A DNA stretch of 64,000 bases from Micromussa lordhowensis. Its lineage: Eukaryota > Cnidaria > Anthozoa > Scleractinia > Lobophylliidae. The translations under genes were made by a program, and so were the position numbers. Of the stretch, positions 1-10,644 are shown in pieces. Each line of letters opens with the position of its first letter. Within the stretch, counting starts at the first letter, position 1. Below the pieces are notes generated by a model. That model made no database searches, was not told where the DNA came from, and saw only the letters and a program-made list of their open reading frames with translations. The DNA is taken from NCBI GenBank assembly GCA_964020085.1, contig CAXHUQ010000450.1, forward strand, positions 1-64,000, given 5' to 3'.

Positions 1-216
1 TAAAATAAACTCACGACAGCTGAAAAACAACGCATTTCAATTCTCTTGGCAGTCTAGCAACTTGCCAAGCTCTATGCTGATCTATCGAACTAACAATTTG
101 CTTGAATCTAGTCCATTTTAACTTGTCTGACATGCACGCACTCTCAGTCGGACCTCCAAACTTCAAAAACTATCCACCCCGACTATTTATGCTAATATTC
201 CCAAGGGACGTCAGGG

Positions 217-227
217 TGGCCAAATGG
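217..227 (+). promoter_or_regulatory. A box of Pol III type 2 promoter (unit 1)
   Basis: TGGCCAAATGG fits the eukaryotic A-box consensus TRGYNNARNGG at every fixed position. It corresponds to tRNA positions 8-19. The same word occurs 115 bp after each anchor (102, 1873, 3644 and so on). Confidence 0.75.
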
Positions 228-270
228 TTAACGTGGTGCGCTACGAAGACAGCGAAGGTCGCAGGTCGTG

Positions 271-281
271 GGTTCGAATCA
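271..281 (+). promoter_or_regulatory. B box of Pol III type 2 promoter (unit 1)
   Basis: GGTTCGAATCA matches GGTTCGANTCC except for the last base. It is the T-arm of the tRNA-like head and would bind TFIIIC together with the A box. Confidence 0.78.
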
Positions 282-295
282 CACTACCGCATAGG

Positions 296-330
296 GGTTA
301 TTCTCAAACTGGCTTGGGGGCCGAATAACC
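296..330 (+). other. Hairpin 1 of the cassette (unit 1)
   Basis: GGTTATTC (296-303) pairs perfectly with GAATAACC (323-330) around a 19-nt loop (304-322) that reads TCAAACTGGCTTGGGGGCC. GGGG in the loop (317-320) could also pair with CCCC at 334-337. The same arrangement is seen in the other units, apart from unit 17. Confidence 0.75.
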
Positions 331-374
331 TCTCCCCGGCTACGTGGTACGTGGAGATTTGGGTCTGGGAACAA

Positions 375-422
375 GGAATTACTCTCAAACTGGCTTGGGG
401 GCCGAGTAATTCCTCCCCCAAG
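375..422 (+). other. Hairpin 2 plus complementary C-rich tail (unit 1)
   Basis: GGAATTACTC (375-384) pairs perfectly with GAGTAATTCC (404-413). The 19-nt loop (385-403) is identical to that of hairpin 1. The tail CCCCCAAG (415-422) is exactly complementary to CTTGGGGG (394-401) in this loop and to 313-320 in loop 1. Only one base separates the stem from the tail, too little to span a full 10-bp stem. Pairing the tail to loop 2 would therefore need partial unwinding of the stem or act as an alternative fold; pairing to loop 1 has no such limit. Confidence 0.75.
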
Positions 423-435
423 AAGTCCTGCGAGG

Positions 436-442
436 TTTTTTT
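436..442 (+). terminator. T7 Pol III terminator (unit 1)
   Basis: A run of seven T follows the hairpin module by 13 bases. T runs of four or more stop Pol III. A T5 run and other T-rich stretches follow. Confidence 0.65.
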
Positions 443-726
443 GGTTTTTATTTCTGCTTGTCTTGATTTTCCTGATCATTTTTTTTCCTTTTTCCTGCTC
501 GTAATTCCTTGTTAGTTTTCCTTTTCCCTACTTTCGGTATTTTTTTAACTTTTCATCAGCGCTAGAAACGGAAAAACAAGAAGCGTTTTGCGGCATTATG
601 GCTTCCTAAGATTTTTAATTTAGCCCGCGGTGAAATTTTAAGTTACTTTCTTTGTTTTCTTGGCTTAAACTCACTTCTACCAAACATAGGTTGTATTTGA
701 TTTTATTTGATGTGACTTGATTGCAG
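443..726 (+). other. T-rich spacer after the cassette (unit 1)
   Basis: Pyrimidine-rich DNA with T8 and T7 runs that vary in length between copies (for example near 480 and 541). It contains GTAATTCCTTGTT at 501-513, the exact reverse complement of 370-382. It ends in a splice-acceptor-like TTGATTGCAG (717-726). No gene is recognised. Confidence 0.5.
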
Positions 727-977
727 AATAATTCTTCAATGATCAACTGTTTCATCAAGTCGCAACCTGCCAGAAACTACATTATCGCGTGTTCAGTGTA
801 CTATTTCTTTGGCATTTGAGATCATCTGGTTCAGAGCGACAACAACGTTTGAACTCCACGAGGGTGTTCACGTCTTAAAACATGGCCACGAACAGAGTGA
901 AAGGAAATCTCGTCAAAGACCGACCGATCGTGAGTAGCATTTCCTTGCTTTCTCCAATTGAGGCGTTTTCGGGCTAG
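727..977 (+). other. Exon-like segment with short ORF and donor-like GTGAGT (unit 1)
   Basis: TTGATTGCAG ends at 726 and a consensus-like donor GTGAGT starts at 930, bracketing a possible 203-bp exon. Inside it an ATG in good context (AAACATGG, 882) opens MATNRVKGNLVKDRPI up to the donor. Read through, the frame runs 31 codons to TAG at 975-977. A 26-codon frame starting at 739 precedes it. The peptide is not one I recognise. The segment looks the same in every copy, including truncated unit 22 (ATG at 38148). It may be a captured first exon of a host gene, a spliced noncoding RNA, or chance. Confidence 0.3.
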
Positions 978-1558
978 CTAACTATGAGAAAAAACTGTCT
1001 GTCATTCGCTAGCGGGAGAGAGATTTGTTTGTGTGACTACCGGTCGATGATCATTGACGTAGGGACAACATACGGAGTGTTCGCTTACTCCTAATTGTGG
1101 CCTAGTTTGCTTGAAGTTCAATCGATTCTCGATGTACGAAGCTCTTGTTCGGTCCATTTAGGACGATGCAGGCCTTCACAGAAAGCCATAGTTCAGCTCT
1201 CCGCTGCGGTTTTGATATGTGGAGGTTTGTGTTGACAAGACGCAAACTTTTTGTTGGAAGCACGGTTATTTTAATTGTACAATTCCTGATTGGATGAAAA
1301 GACGTTGGATGTAGTCTTTTTGGCCTCAAAAGCCATACAGGAGAGTAATTTCCTTTTAGATGGAGATGCGCAGATGGTACTCTCGAGACGACATGGCCAT
1401 ATTTATGCACAGTTATATATTTCGGTGCATAGTCTTAACACGGTATTCATAACATCAGACAAACATCAGTTAAAAAAAAAGAAAATAGGTTGTAGCGTGA
1501 ACTCACTACCAGTCTATAGCCATTCAAAGTTATTTCGTGTAGTAGCACATTGATAAAG
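978..1558 (+). other. Unit segment with no recognised gene (unit 1)
   Basis: Mixed-composition DNA. Short frames on both strands cover it: a 102-codon frame on the minus strand at 1102-1410, an 87-codon plus frame at 1290-1553 and a 43-codon plus frame from 1167 with a hydrophobic end. Differences between copies change amino acids (for example the GATGCGAAC and TTGAAAGC variants of units 13 and 15), so I see no sign of protein-level constraint. Confidence 0.4.
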
Positions 1559-1560
1559 AA

Positions 1561-1599
1561 GGAATTACTCTGTCTTTAAGATACACAGAGCTAAATTCC
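1561..1599 (+). other. Hairpin 3, reusing the GGAATTACTCT word (unit 1)
   Basis: GGAATT (1561-1566) pairs with AATTCC (1594-1599) and CTCTGT (1568-1573) with ACAGAG (1585-1590), around an 11-nt loop with a small internal loop. The 5' strand, with two bases before it, repeats the 13-nt word AAGGAATTACTCT found at 373-385 in hairpin 2. Confidence 0.6.
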
Positions 1600-1659
1600 T
1601 CGGCAAAGGGACGTTTCCAGCATTCAGCTGGATCCAACAATCCCAACAAGCCCGGAAGG

Positions 1660-1694
1660 GGCTGGCTGGCTGGCTGCCTGCCTGCCTGCCTGCC
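1660..1694 (+). repeat. (GGCT)4(GCCT)4 microsatellite (unit 1)
   Basis: Tetranucleotide tract and main cause of unit length differences: 4+4 in type A units, (GGCT)6 GTCT (GCCT)3 in type B, five GGCT in units 10-11 and ten in unit 16. GGC and GCC blocks can fold back with T-T mismatches, which favours slippage. Confidence 0.9.
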
Positions 1695-1771
1695 AACGAA
1701 ATGGCTTGGGTGCAAACTGTGTCGATGAACGGGAACGTCCAACACATGTGGGATGCGTTGTCTGTAATACT

Positions 1772-3542
1772 TAAAATAAACTCACGACAGCTGAAAAACA
1801 ACGCATTTCAATTCTCTTGGCAGTCTAGCAACTTGCCAAGCTCTATGCTGATCTATCGAACTAACAATTTGCTTGAATCTAGTCCATTTTAACTTGTCTG
1901 ACATGCACGCACTCTCAGTCGGACCTCCAAACTTCAAAAACTATCCACCCCGACTATTTATGCTAATATTCCCAAGGGACGTCAGGGTGGCCAAATGGTT
2001 AACGTGGTGCGCTACGAAGACAGCGAAGGTCGCAGGTCGTGGGTTCGAATCACACTACCGCATAGGGGTTATTCTCAAACTGGCTTGGGGGCCGAATAAC
2101 CTCTCCCCGGCTACGTGGTACGTGGAGATTTGGGTCTGCGAACAAGGAATTACTCTCAAACTGGCTTGGGGGCCGAGTAATTCCTCCCCCAAGAAGTCCT
2201 GCGAGGTTTTTTTGGTTTTTATTTCTGCTTGTCTTGATTTTCCTGATCATTTTTTTTCCTTTTTCCTGCTCGTAATTCCTTGTTAGTTTTCCTTTTCCCT
2301 ACTTTCGGTATTTTTTTAACTTTTCATCAGCGCTAGAAACGGAAAAACAAGAAGCGTTTTGCGGCATTATGGCTTCCTAAGATTTTTAATTTAGCCCGCG
2401 GTGAAATTTTAAGTTACTTTCTTTGTTTTCTTGGCTTAAACTCACTTCTACCAAACATAGGTTGTATTTGATTTTATTTGATGTGACTTGATTGCAGAAT
2501 AATTCTTCAATGATCAACTGTTTCATCAAGTCGCAACCTGCCAGAAACTACATTATCGCGTGTTCAGTGTACTATTTCTTTGGCATTTGAGATCATCTGG
2601 TTCAGAGCGACAACAACGTTTGAACTCCACGAGGGTGTTCACGTCTTAAAACATGGCCACGAACAGAGTGAAAGGAAATCTCGTCAAAGACCGACCGATC
2701 GTGAGTAGCATTTCCTTGCTTTCTCCAATTGAGGCGTTTTCGGGCTAGCTAACTATGAGAAAAAACTGTCTGTCATTCGCTAGCGGGAGAGAGATTTGTT
2801 TGTGTGACTACCGGTCGATGATCATTGACGTAGGGACAACATACGGAGTGTTCGCTTACTCCTAATTGTGGCCTAGTTTGCTTGAAGTTCAATCGATTCT
2901 CGATGTACGAAGCTCTTGTTCGGTCCATTTAGGACGATGCAGGCCTTCACAGAAAGCCATAGTTCAGCTCTCCGCTGCGGTTTTGATATGTGGAGGTTTG
3001 TGTTGACAAGACGCAAACTTTTTGTTGGAAGCACGGTTATTTTAATTGTACAATTCCTGATTGGATGAAAAGACGTTGGATGTAGTCTTTTTGGCCTCAA
3101 AAGCCATACAGGAGAGTAATTTCCTTTTAGATGGAGATGCGCAGATGGTACTCTCGAGACGACATGGCCATATTTATGCACAGTTATATATTTCGGTGCA
3201 TAGTCTTAACACGGTATTCATAACATCAGACAAACATCAGTTAAAAAAAAAGAAAATAGGTTGTAGCGTGAACTCACTACCAGTCTATAGCCATTCAAAG
3301 TTATTTCGTGTAGTAGCACATTGATAAAGAAGGAATTACTCTGTCTTTAAGATACACAGAGCTAAATTCCTCGGCAAAGGGACGTTTCCAGCATTCAGCT
3401 GGATCCAACAATCCCAACAAGCCCGGAAGGGGCTGGCTGGCTGGCTGCCTGCCTGCCTGCCTGCCAACGAAATGGCTTGGGTGCAAACTGTGTCGATGAA
3501 CGGGAACGTCCAACACATGTGGGATGCGTTGTCTGTAATACT
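1772..3542 (+). repeat. 1.77-kb unit 2 (1771 bp)
   Basis: Type A unit: AAACATC and (GGCT)4(GCCT)4. First member of the A/B alternation that runs through unit 9. Confidence 0.95.
1981..2213 (+). ncRNA. Pol III RNA cassette, unit 2
   Basis: Consensus cassette with intact A box, B box, both hairpins, CCCCCAAG tail and T7. It has TCTGCGA between the hairpins where unit 1 has TCTGGGA. Confidence 0.68.
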
Positions 3543-5321
3543 TAAAATAAACTCACGACAGCTGAAAAACAACGCATTTCAATTCTCTTGGCAGTCTAGC
3601 AACTTGCCAAGCTCTATGCTGATGTATCGAACTAACAATTTGCTTGAATCTAGTCCATTTTAACTTGTCTGACATGCACGCACTCTCAGTCGGACCTCCA
3701 AACTTCAAAAACTATCCACCCCGACTATTTATGCTAATATTCCCAAGGGACGTCAGGGTGGCCAAATGGTTAACGTGGTGCGCTACGAAGACAGCGAAGG
3801 TCGCAGGTCGTGGGTTCGAATCACACTACCGCATAGGGGTTATTCTCAAACTGGCTTGGGGGCCGAATAACCTCTCCCCGGCTACGTGGTACGTGGAGAT
3901 TTGGGTCTGCGAACAAGGAATTACTCTCAAACTGGCTTGGGGGCCGAGTAATTCCTCCCCCAAGAAGTCCTGCGAGGTTTTTTTGTTTTTTTTTTCTGCT
4001 TGTCTTGATTTTCCTGATCATTTTTTTTTCCTTTTTCCTGCTCGTAATTCCTTGTTAGTTTTGCTTTTCCCTACTTTCGGTATTTTTTTAACTTTTCATC
4101 AGCGCTAGAAACGGAAAAACAAGAAGCGTTTTGCGGCATTATGGCTTCCTAAGATTTTTAATTTAGCCCGCGGTGAAATTTTAAGTTACTTTCTTTGTTT
4201 TCTTGGCTTAAACTCACTTCTACCAAACATAGGTTGTATTTGATTTTATTTGATGTGACTTGATTGCAGAATAATTCTTCAATGATCAACTGTTTCATCA
4301 AGTCGCAACCTGCCAGAAACTACATTATCGCGTGTTCAGTGTACTATTTCTTTGGCATTTGAGATCATCTGGTTCAGAGCGACAACAACGTTTGAACTCC
4401 ACGAGGGTGTTCACGTCTTAAAACATGGCCACGAACAGAGTGAAAGGAAATCTCGTCAAAGACCGACCGATCGTGAGTAGCATTTCCTTGCTTTCTCCAA
4501 TTGAGGCGTTTTCGGGCTAGCTAACTATGAGAAAAAACTGTCTGTCATTCGCTAGCGGGAGAGAGATTTGTTTGTGTGACTACCGGTCGATGATCATTGA
4601 CGTAGGGACAACATACGGAGTGTTCGCTTACTCCTAATTGTGGCCTAGTTTGCTTGAAGTTCAATCGATTCTCGATGTACGAAGCTCTTGTTCGGTCCAT
4701 TTAGGACGATGCAGGCCTTCACAGAAAGCCATAGTTCAGCTCTCCGCTGCGGTTTTGATATGTGGAGGTTTGTGTTGACAAGACGCAAACTTTTTGTTGG
4801 AAGCACGGTTATTTTAATTGTACAATTCCTGATTGGATGAAAAGACGTTGGATGTAGTCTTTTTGGCCTCAAAAGCCATACAGGAGAGTAATTTCCTTTT
4901 AGATGGAGATGCGCAGATGGTACTCTCGAGACGACATGGCCATATTTATGCACAGTTATATATTTCGGTGCATAGTCTTAACACGGTATTCATAACATCA
5001 GACATACATCAGTTAAAAAAAAGAAAATAGGTTGTAGCGTGAACTCACTACCAGTCTATAGGCATTCAAAGTTATTTCGTGTAGTAGCACATTGATAAAG
5101 AAGGAATTACTCTGTCTTTAAGATACACAGAGCTAAATTCCTCGGCAAAGGGACGTTTCCAGCATTCAGCTGGATCCAACAATCCCAACAAGCCCGGAAG
5201 GGGCTGGCTGGCTGGCTGGCTGGCTGTCTGCCTGCCTGCCTGCCAACGAAATGGCTTGGGTGCAAACTGTGTCGATGAACGGGAACGTCCAACACATGTG
5301 GGATGCGTTGTCTGTAATACT
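3543..5321 (+). repeat. 1.77-kb unit 3 (1779 bp)
   Basis: Type B unit: ATACATC, (GGCT)6 GTCT (GCCT)3 and TAGGCATTC. It alone has a T-run just after the cassette terminator changed to G followed by a long T stretch. Confidence 0.95.
3752..3984 (+). ncRNA. Pol III RNA cassette, unit 3
   Basis: Consensus cassette. The sequence after the T7 run is also T-rich here, so termination would if anything be stronger. Confidence 0.68.
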
Positions 5322-7092
5322 TAAAATAAACTCACGACAGCTGAAAAACAACGCATTTCAATTCTCTTGGCAGTCTAGCAACTTGCCAAGCTCTATGCTG
5401 ATGTATCGAACTAACAATTTGCTTGAATCTAGTCCATTTTAACTTGTCTGACATGCACGCACTCTCAGTCGGACCTCCAAACTTCAAAAACTATCCACCC
5501 CGACTATTTATGCTAATATTCCCAAGGGACGTCAGGGTGGCCAAATGGTTAACGTGGTGCGCTACGAAGACAGCGAAGGTCGCAGGTCGTGGGTTCGAAT
5601 CACACTACCGCATAGGGGTTATTCTCAAACTGGCTTGGGGGCCGAATAACCTCTCCCCGGCTACGTGGTACGTGGAGATTTGGGTCTGCGAACAAGGAAT
5701 TACTCTCAAACTGGCTTGGGGGCCGAGTAATTCCTCCCCCAAGAAGTCCTGCGAGGTTTTTTTGGTTTTTATTTCTGCTTGTCTTGATTTTCCTGATCAT
5801 TTTTTTTCCTTTTTCCTGCTCGTAATTCCTTGTTAGTTTTGCTTTTCCCTACTTTCGGTATTTTTTTAACTTTTCATCAGCGCTAGAAACGGAAAAACAA
5901 GAAGCGTTTTGCGGCATTATGGCTTCCTAAGATTTTTAATTTAGCCCGCGGTGAAATTTTAAGTTACTTTCTTTGTTTTCTTGGCTTAAACTCACTTCTA
6001 CCAAACATAGGTTGTATTTGATTTTATTTGATGTGACTTGATTGCAGAATAATTCTTCAATGATCAACTGTTTCATCAAGTCGCAACCTGCCAGAAACTA
6101 CATTATCGCGTGTTCAGTGTACTATTTCTTTGGCATTTGAGATCATCTGGTTCAGAGCGACAACAACGTTTGAACTCCACGAGGGTGTTCACGTCTTAAA
6201 ACATGGCCACGAACAGAGTGAAAGGAAATCTCGTCAAAGACCGACCGATCGTGAGTAGCATTTCCTTGCTTTCTCCAATTGAGGCGTTTTCGGGCTAGCT
6301 AACTATGAGAAAAAACTGTCTGTCATTCGCTAGCGGGAGAGAGATTTGTTTGTGTGACTACCGGTCGATGATCATTGACGTAGGGACAACATACGGAGTG
6401 TTCGCTTACTCCTAATTGTGGCCTAGTTTGCTTGAAGTTCAATCGATTCTCGATGTACGAAGCTCTTGTTCGGTCCATTTAGGACGATGCAGGCCTTCAC
6501 AGAAAGCCATAGTTCAGCTCTCCGCTGCGGTTTTGATATGTGGAGGTTTGTGTTGACAAGACGCAAACTTTTTGTTGGAAGCACGGTTATTTTAATTGTA
6601 CAATTCCTGATTGGATGAAAAGACGTTGGATGTAGTCTTTTTGGCCTCAAAAGCCATACAGGAGAGTAATTTCCTTTTAGATGGAGATGCGCAGATGGTA
6701 CTCTCGAGACGACATGGCCATATTTATGCACAGTTATATATTTCGGTGCATAGTCTTAACACGGTATTCATAACATCAGACAAACATCAGTTAAAAAAAA
6801 AGAAAATAGGTTGTAGCGTGAACTCACTACCAGTCTATAGCCATTCAAAGTTATTTCGTGTAGTAGCACATTGATAAAGAAGGAATTACTCTGTCTTTAA
6901 GATACACAGAGCTAAATTCCTCGGCAAAGGGACGTTTCCAGCATTCAGCTGGATCCAACAATCCCAACAAGCCCGGAAGGGGCTGGCTGGCTGGCTGCCT
7001 GCCTGCCTGCCTGCCAACGAAATGGCTTGGGTGCAAACTGTGTCGATGAACGGGAACGTCCAACACATGTGGGATGCGTTGTCTGTAATACT
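5322..7092 (+). repeat. 1.77-kb unit 4 (1771 bp)
   Basis: Type A unit: AAACATC and (GGCT)4(GCCT)4. Confidence 0.95.
5531..5763 (+). ncRNA. Pol III RNA cassette, unit 4
   Basis: Consensus cassette; no difference from unit 2 seen. Confidence 0.68.
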
Positions 7093-8871
7093 TAAAATAA
7101 ACTCACGACAGCTGAAAAACAACGCATTTCAATTCTCTTGGCAGTCTAGCAACTTGCCAAGCTCTATGCTGATGTATCGAACTAACAATTTGCTTGAATC
7201 TAGTCCATTTTAACTTGTCTGACATGCACGCACTCTCAGTCGGACCTCCAAACTTCAAAAACTATCCACCCCGACTATTTATGCTAATATTCCCAAGGGA
7301 CGTCAGGGTGGCCAAATGGTTAACGTGGTGCGCTACGAAGACAGCGAAGGTCGCAGGTCGTGGGTTCGAATCACACTACCGCATAGGGGTTATTCTCAAA
7401 CTGGCTTGGGGGCCGAATAACCTCTCCCCGGCTACGTGGTACGTGGAGATTTGGGTCTGCGAACAAGGAATTACTCTCAAACTGGCTTGGGGGCCGAGTA
7501 ATTCCTCCCCCAAGAAGTCCTGCGAGGTTTTTTTGGTTTTTATTTCTGCTTGTCTTGATTTTCCTGATCATTTTTTTTTCCTTTTTCCTGCTCGTAATTC
7601 CTTGTTAGTTTTGCTTTTCCCTACTTTCGGTATTTTTTTAACTTTTCATCAGCGCTAGAAACGGAAAAACAAGAAGCGTTTTGCGGCATTATGGCGTCCT
7701 AAGATTTTTAATTTAGCCCGCGGTGAAATTTTAAGTTACTTTCTTTGTTTTCTTGGCTTAAACTCACTTCTACCAAACATAGGTTGTATTTGATTTTATT
7801 TGATGTGACTTGATTGCAGAATAATTCTTCAATGATCAACTGTTTCATCAAGTCGCAACCTGCCAGAAACTACATTATCGCGTGTTCAGTGTACTATTTC
7901 TTTGGCATTTGAGATCATCTGGTTCAGAGCGACAACAACGTTTGAACTCCACGAGGGTGTTCACGTCTTAAAACATGGCCACGAACAGAGTGAAAGGAAA
8001 TCTCGTCAAAGACCGACCGATCGTGAGTAGCATTTCCTTGCTTTCTCCAATTGAGGCGTTTTCGGGCTAGCTAACTATGAGAAAAAACTGTCTGTCATTC
8101 GCTAGCGGGAGAGAGATTTGTTTGTGTGACTACCGGTCGATGATCATTGACGTAGGGACAACATACGGAGTGTTCGCTTACTCCTAATTGTGGCCTAGTT
8201 TGCTTGAAGTTCAATCGATTCTCGATGTACGAAGCTCTTGTTCGGTCCATTTAGGACGATGCAGGCCTTCACAGAAAGCCATAGTTCAGCTCTCCGCTGC
8301 GGTTTTGATATGTGGAGGTTTGTGTTGACAAGACGCAAACTTTTTGTTGGAAGCACGGTTATTTTAATTGTACAATTCCTGATTGGATGAAAAGACGTTG
8401 GATGTAGTCTTTTTGGCCTCAAAAGCCATACAGGAGAGTAATTTCCTTTTAGATGGAGATGCGCAGATGGTACTCTCGAGACGACATGGCCATATTTATG
8501 CACAGTTATATATTTCGGTGCATAGTCTTAACACGGTATTCATAACATCAGACATACATCAGTTAAAAAAAAGAAAATAGGTTGTAGCGTGAACTCACTA
8601 CCAGTCTATAGCCATTCAAAGTTATTTCGTGTAGTAGCACATTGATAAAGAAGGAATTACTCTGTCTTTAAGATACACAGAGCTAAATTCCTCGGCAAAG
8701 GGACGTTTCCAGCATTCAGCTGGATCCAACAATCCCAACAAGCCCGGAAGGGGCTGGCTGGCTGGCTGGCTGGCTGTCTGCCTGCCTGCCTGCCAACGAA
8801 ATGGCTTGGGTGCAAACTGTGTCGATGAACGGGAACGTCCAACACATGTGGGATGCGTTGTCTGTAATACT
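7093..8871 (+). repeat. 1.77-kb unit 5 (1779 bp)
   Basis: Type B unit with (GGCT)6 GTCT (GCCT)3. Private substitution ATGGCGTCC at about 7691. Confidence 0.95.
7302..7534 (+). ncRNA. Pol III RNA cassette, unit 5
   Basis: Consensus cassette; no difference from unit 2 seen. Confidence 0.68.
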
Positions 8872-10644
8872 TAAAATAAACTCACGACAGCTGAAAAACA
8901 ACGCATTTCAATTCTCTTGGCAGTCTAGCAACTTGCCAAGCTCTATGCTGATGTATCGAACTAACAATTTGCTTGAATCTAGTCCATTTTAACTTGTCTG
9001 ACATGCACGCACTCTCAGTCGGACCTCCAAACTTCAAAAACTATCCACCCCGACTATTTATGCTAATATTCCCAAGGGACGTCAGGGTGGCCAAATGGTT
9101 AACGTGGTGCGCTACGAAGACAGCGAAGGTTGCAGGTCGTGGGTTCGAATCACACTACCGCATAGGGGTTATTCTCAAACTGGCTTGGGGGCCGAATAAC
9201 CTCTCCCCGGCTACGTGGTACGTGGAGATTTGGGTCTGCGAACAAGGAATTACTCTCAAACTGGCTTGGGGGCCGAGTAATTCCTCCCCCAAGAAGTCCT
9301 GCGAGGTTTTTTTGGTTTTTATTTCTGCTTGTCTTGATTTTCCTGATCATTTTTTTTTTCCTTTTTCCTGCTCGTAATTCCTTGTTAGTTTTCCTTTTCC
9401 CTACTTTCGGTATTTTTTTAACTTTTCATCAGCGCTAGAAACGGAAAAACAAGAAGCGTTTTGCGGCATTATGGCTTCCTAAGATTTTTAATTTAGCCCG
9501 CGGTGAAATTTTAAGTTACTTTCTTTGTTTTCTTGGCTTAAACTCACTTCTACCAAACATAGGTTGTATTTGATTTTATTTGATGTGACTTGATTGCAGA
9601 ATAATTCTTCAATGATCAACTGTTTCATCAAGTCGCAACCTGCCAGAAACTACATTATCGCGTGTTCAGTGTACTATTTCTTTGGCATTTGAGATCATCT
9701 GGTTCAGAGCGACAACAACGTTTGAACTCCACGAGGGTGTTCACGTCTTAAAACATGGCCACGAACAGAGTGAAAGGAAATCTCGTCAAAGACCGACCGA
9801 TCGTGAGTAGCATTTCCTTGCTTTCTCCAATTGAGGCGTTTTCGGGCTAGCTAACTATGAGAAAAAACTGTCTGTCATTCGCTAGCGGGAGAGAGATTTG
9901 TTTGTGTGACTACCGGTCGATGATCATTGACGTAGGGACAACATACGGAGTGTTCGCTTACTCCTAATTGTGGCCTAGTTTGCTTGAAGTTCAATCGATT
10001 CTCGATGTACGAAGCTCTTGTTCGGTCCATTTAGGACGATGCAGGCCTTCACAGAAAGCCATAGTTCAGCTCTCCGCTGCGGTTTTGATATGTGGAGGTT
10101 TGTGTTGACAAGACGCAAACTTTTTGTTGGAAGCACGGTTATTTTAATTGTACAATTCCTGATTGGATGAAAAGACGTTGGATGTAGTCTTTTTGGCCTC
10201 AAAAGCCATACAGGAGAGTAATTTCCTTTTAGATGGAGATGCGCAGATGGTACTCTCGAGACGACATGGCCATATTTATGCACAGTTATATATTTCGGTG
10301 CATAGTCTTAACACGGTATTCATAACATCAGACAAACATCAGTTAAAAAAAAAGAAAATAGGTTGTAGCGTGAACTCACTACCAGTCTATAGCCATTCAA
10401 AGTTATTTCGTGTAGTAGCACATTGATAAAGAAGGAATTACTCTGTCTTTAAGATACACAGAGCTAAATTCCTCGGCAAAGGGACGTTTCCAGCATTCAG
10501 CTGGATCCAACAATCCCAACAAGCCCGGAAGGGGCTGGCTGGCTGGCTGCCTGCCTGCCTGCCTGCCAACGAAATGGCTTGGGTGCAAACTGTGTCGATG
10601 AACGGGAACGTCCAACACATGTGGGATGCGTTGTCTGTAATACT
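8872..10644 (+). repeat. 1.77-kb unit 6 (1773 bp)
   Basis: Type A unit, two bases longer through homopolymer growth. Private C-to-T at 9131 in the variable-arm region of the tRNA-like head. Confidence 0.95.
9081..9313 (+). ncRNA. Pol III RNA cassette, unit 6
   Basis: One C-to-T at 9131 in the variable-arm region. Boxes and hairpins are intact. Confidence 0.68.

Larger units (their letters stand above)
210..442 (+). ncRNA. Candidate Pol III RNA cassette, unit 1 (tRNA-like head + twin hairpins + T7)
   Basis: The head matches a type 2 Pol III promoter: A box at 217-227 (TGGCCAAATGG) and B box at 271-281 (GGTTCGAATCA), 43 nt apart. GTCAGGG before the A box resembles the 5' end of tRNA-Leu, and the A-to-B spacing leaves room for a type II (Leu/Ser) variable arm. 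The D-stem and a 4-bp anticodon stem can be drawn and the T-stem pairs at 4 of 5 positions, but the acceptor stem (210-216 with 285-291) barely pairs. It is therefore a tRNA-derived head, not a working tRNA. Two hairpins follow (296-330 and 375-413), then CCCCCAAG and TTTTTTT at 436-442, a strong Pol III stop. The expected RNA is roughly 230 nt. A SINE or a Pol III RNA gene amplified with its spacer both fit. Transcription is inferred, not shown. Confidence 0.7.
1..1771 (+). repeat. 1.77-kb unit 1 (1771 bp)
   Basis: Reference copy for the sub-features below. It has AAACATC near 1460, (GGCT)4(GCCT)4 and the TCTGGGA variant at 364-370, which only unit 20 shares. Confidence 0.95.

Noticed and set aside
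210..291. Functional tRNA-Leu or tRNA-Ser gene
   Set aside because: The acceptor stem hardly pairs, the anticodon loop would have eight bases, and there is no T-run straight after the tRNA-like part. It fits a tRNA-derived promoter head instead.
102..515. 137- to 154-codon plus-strand frame over the tRNA-like head of each unit
   Set aside because: It reads through the A and B boxes, both hairpins and T runs, and changes its end when a T is gained or lost. It is a by-product of the RNA cassette.
1167..1298. 43-codon plus-strand frame with a hydrophobic, membrane-like end
   Set aside because: Units 13 and 15 carry several amino-acid changes in it, and there is no good start context or supporting signal.
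1102..1410. 102-codon minus-strand frame kept in every complete unit
   Set aside because: Preserved because units are almost identical. The few differences change amino acids (P to S, L to S, R to H), and no domain is recognised.
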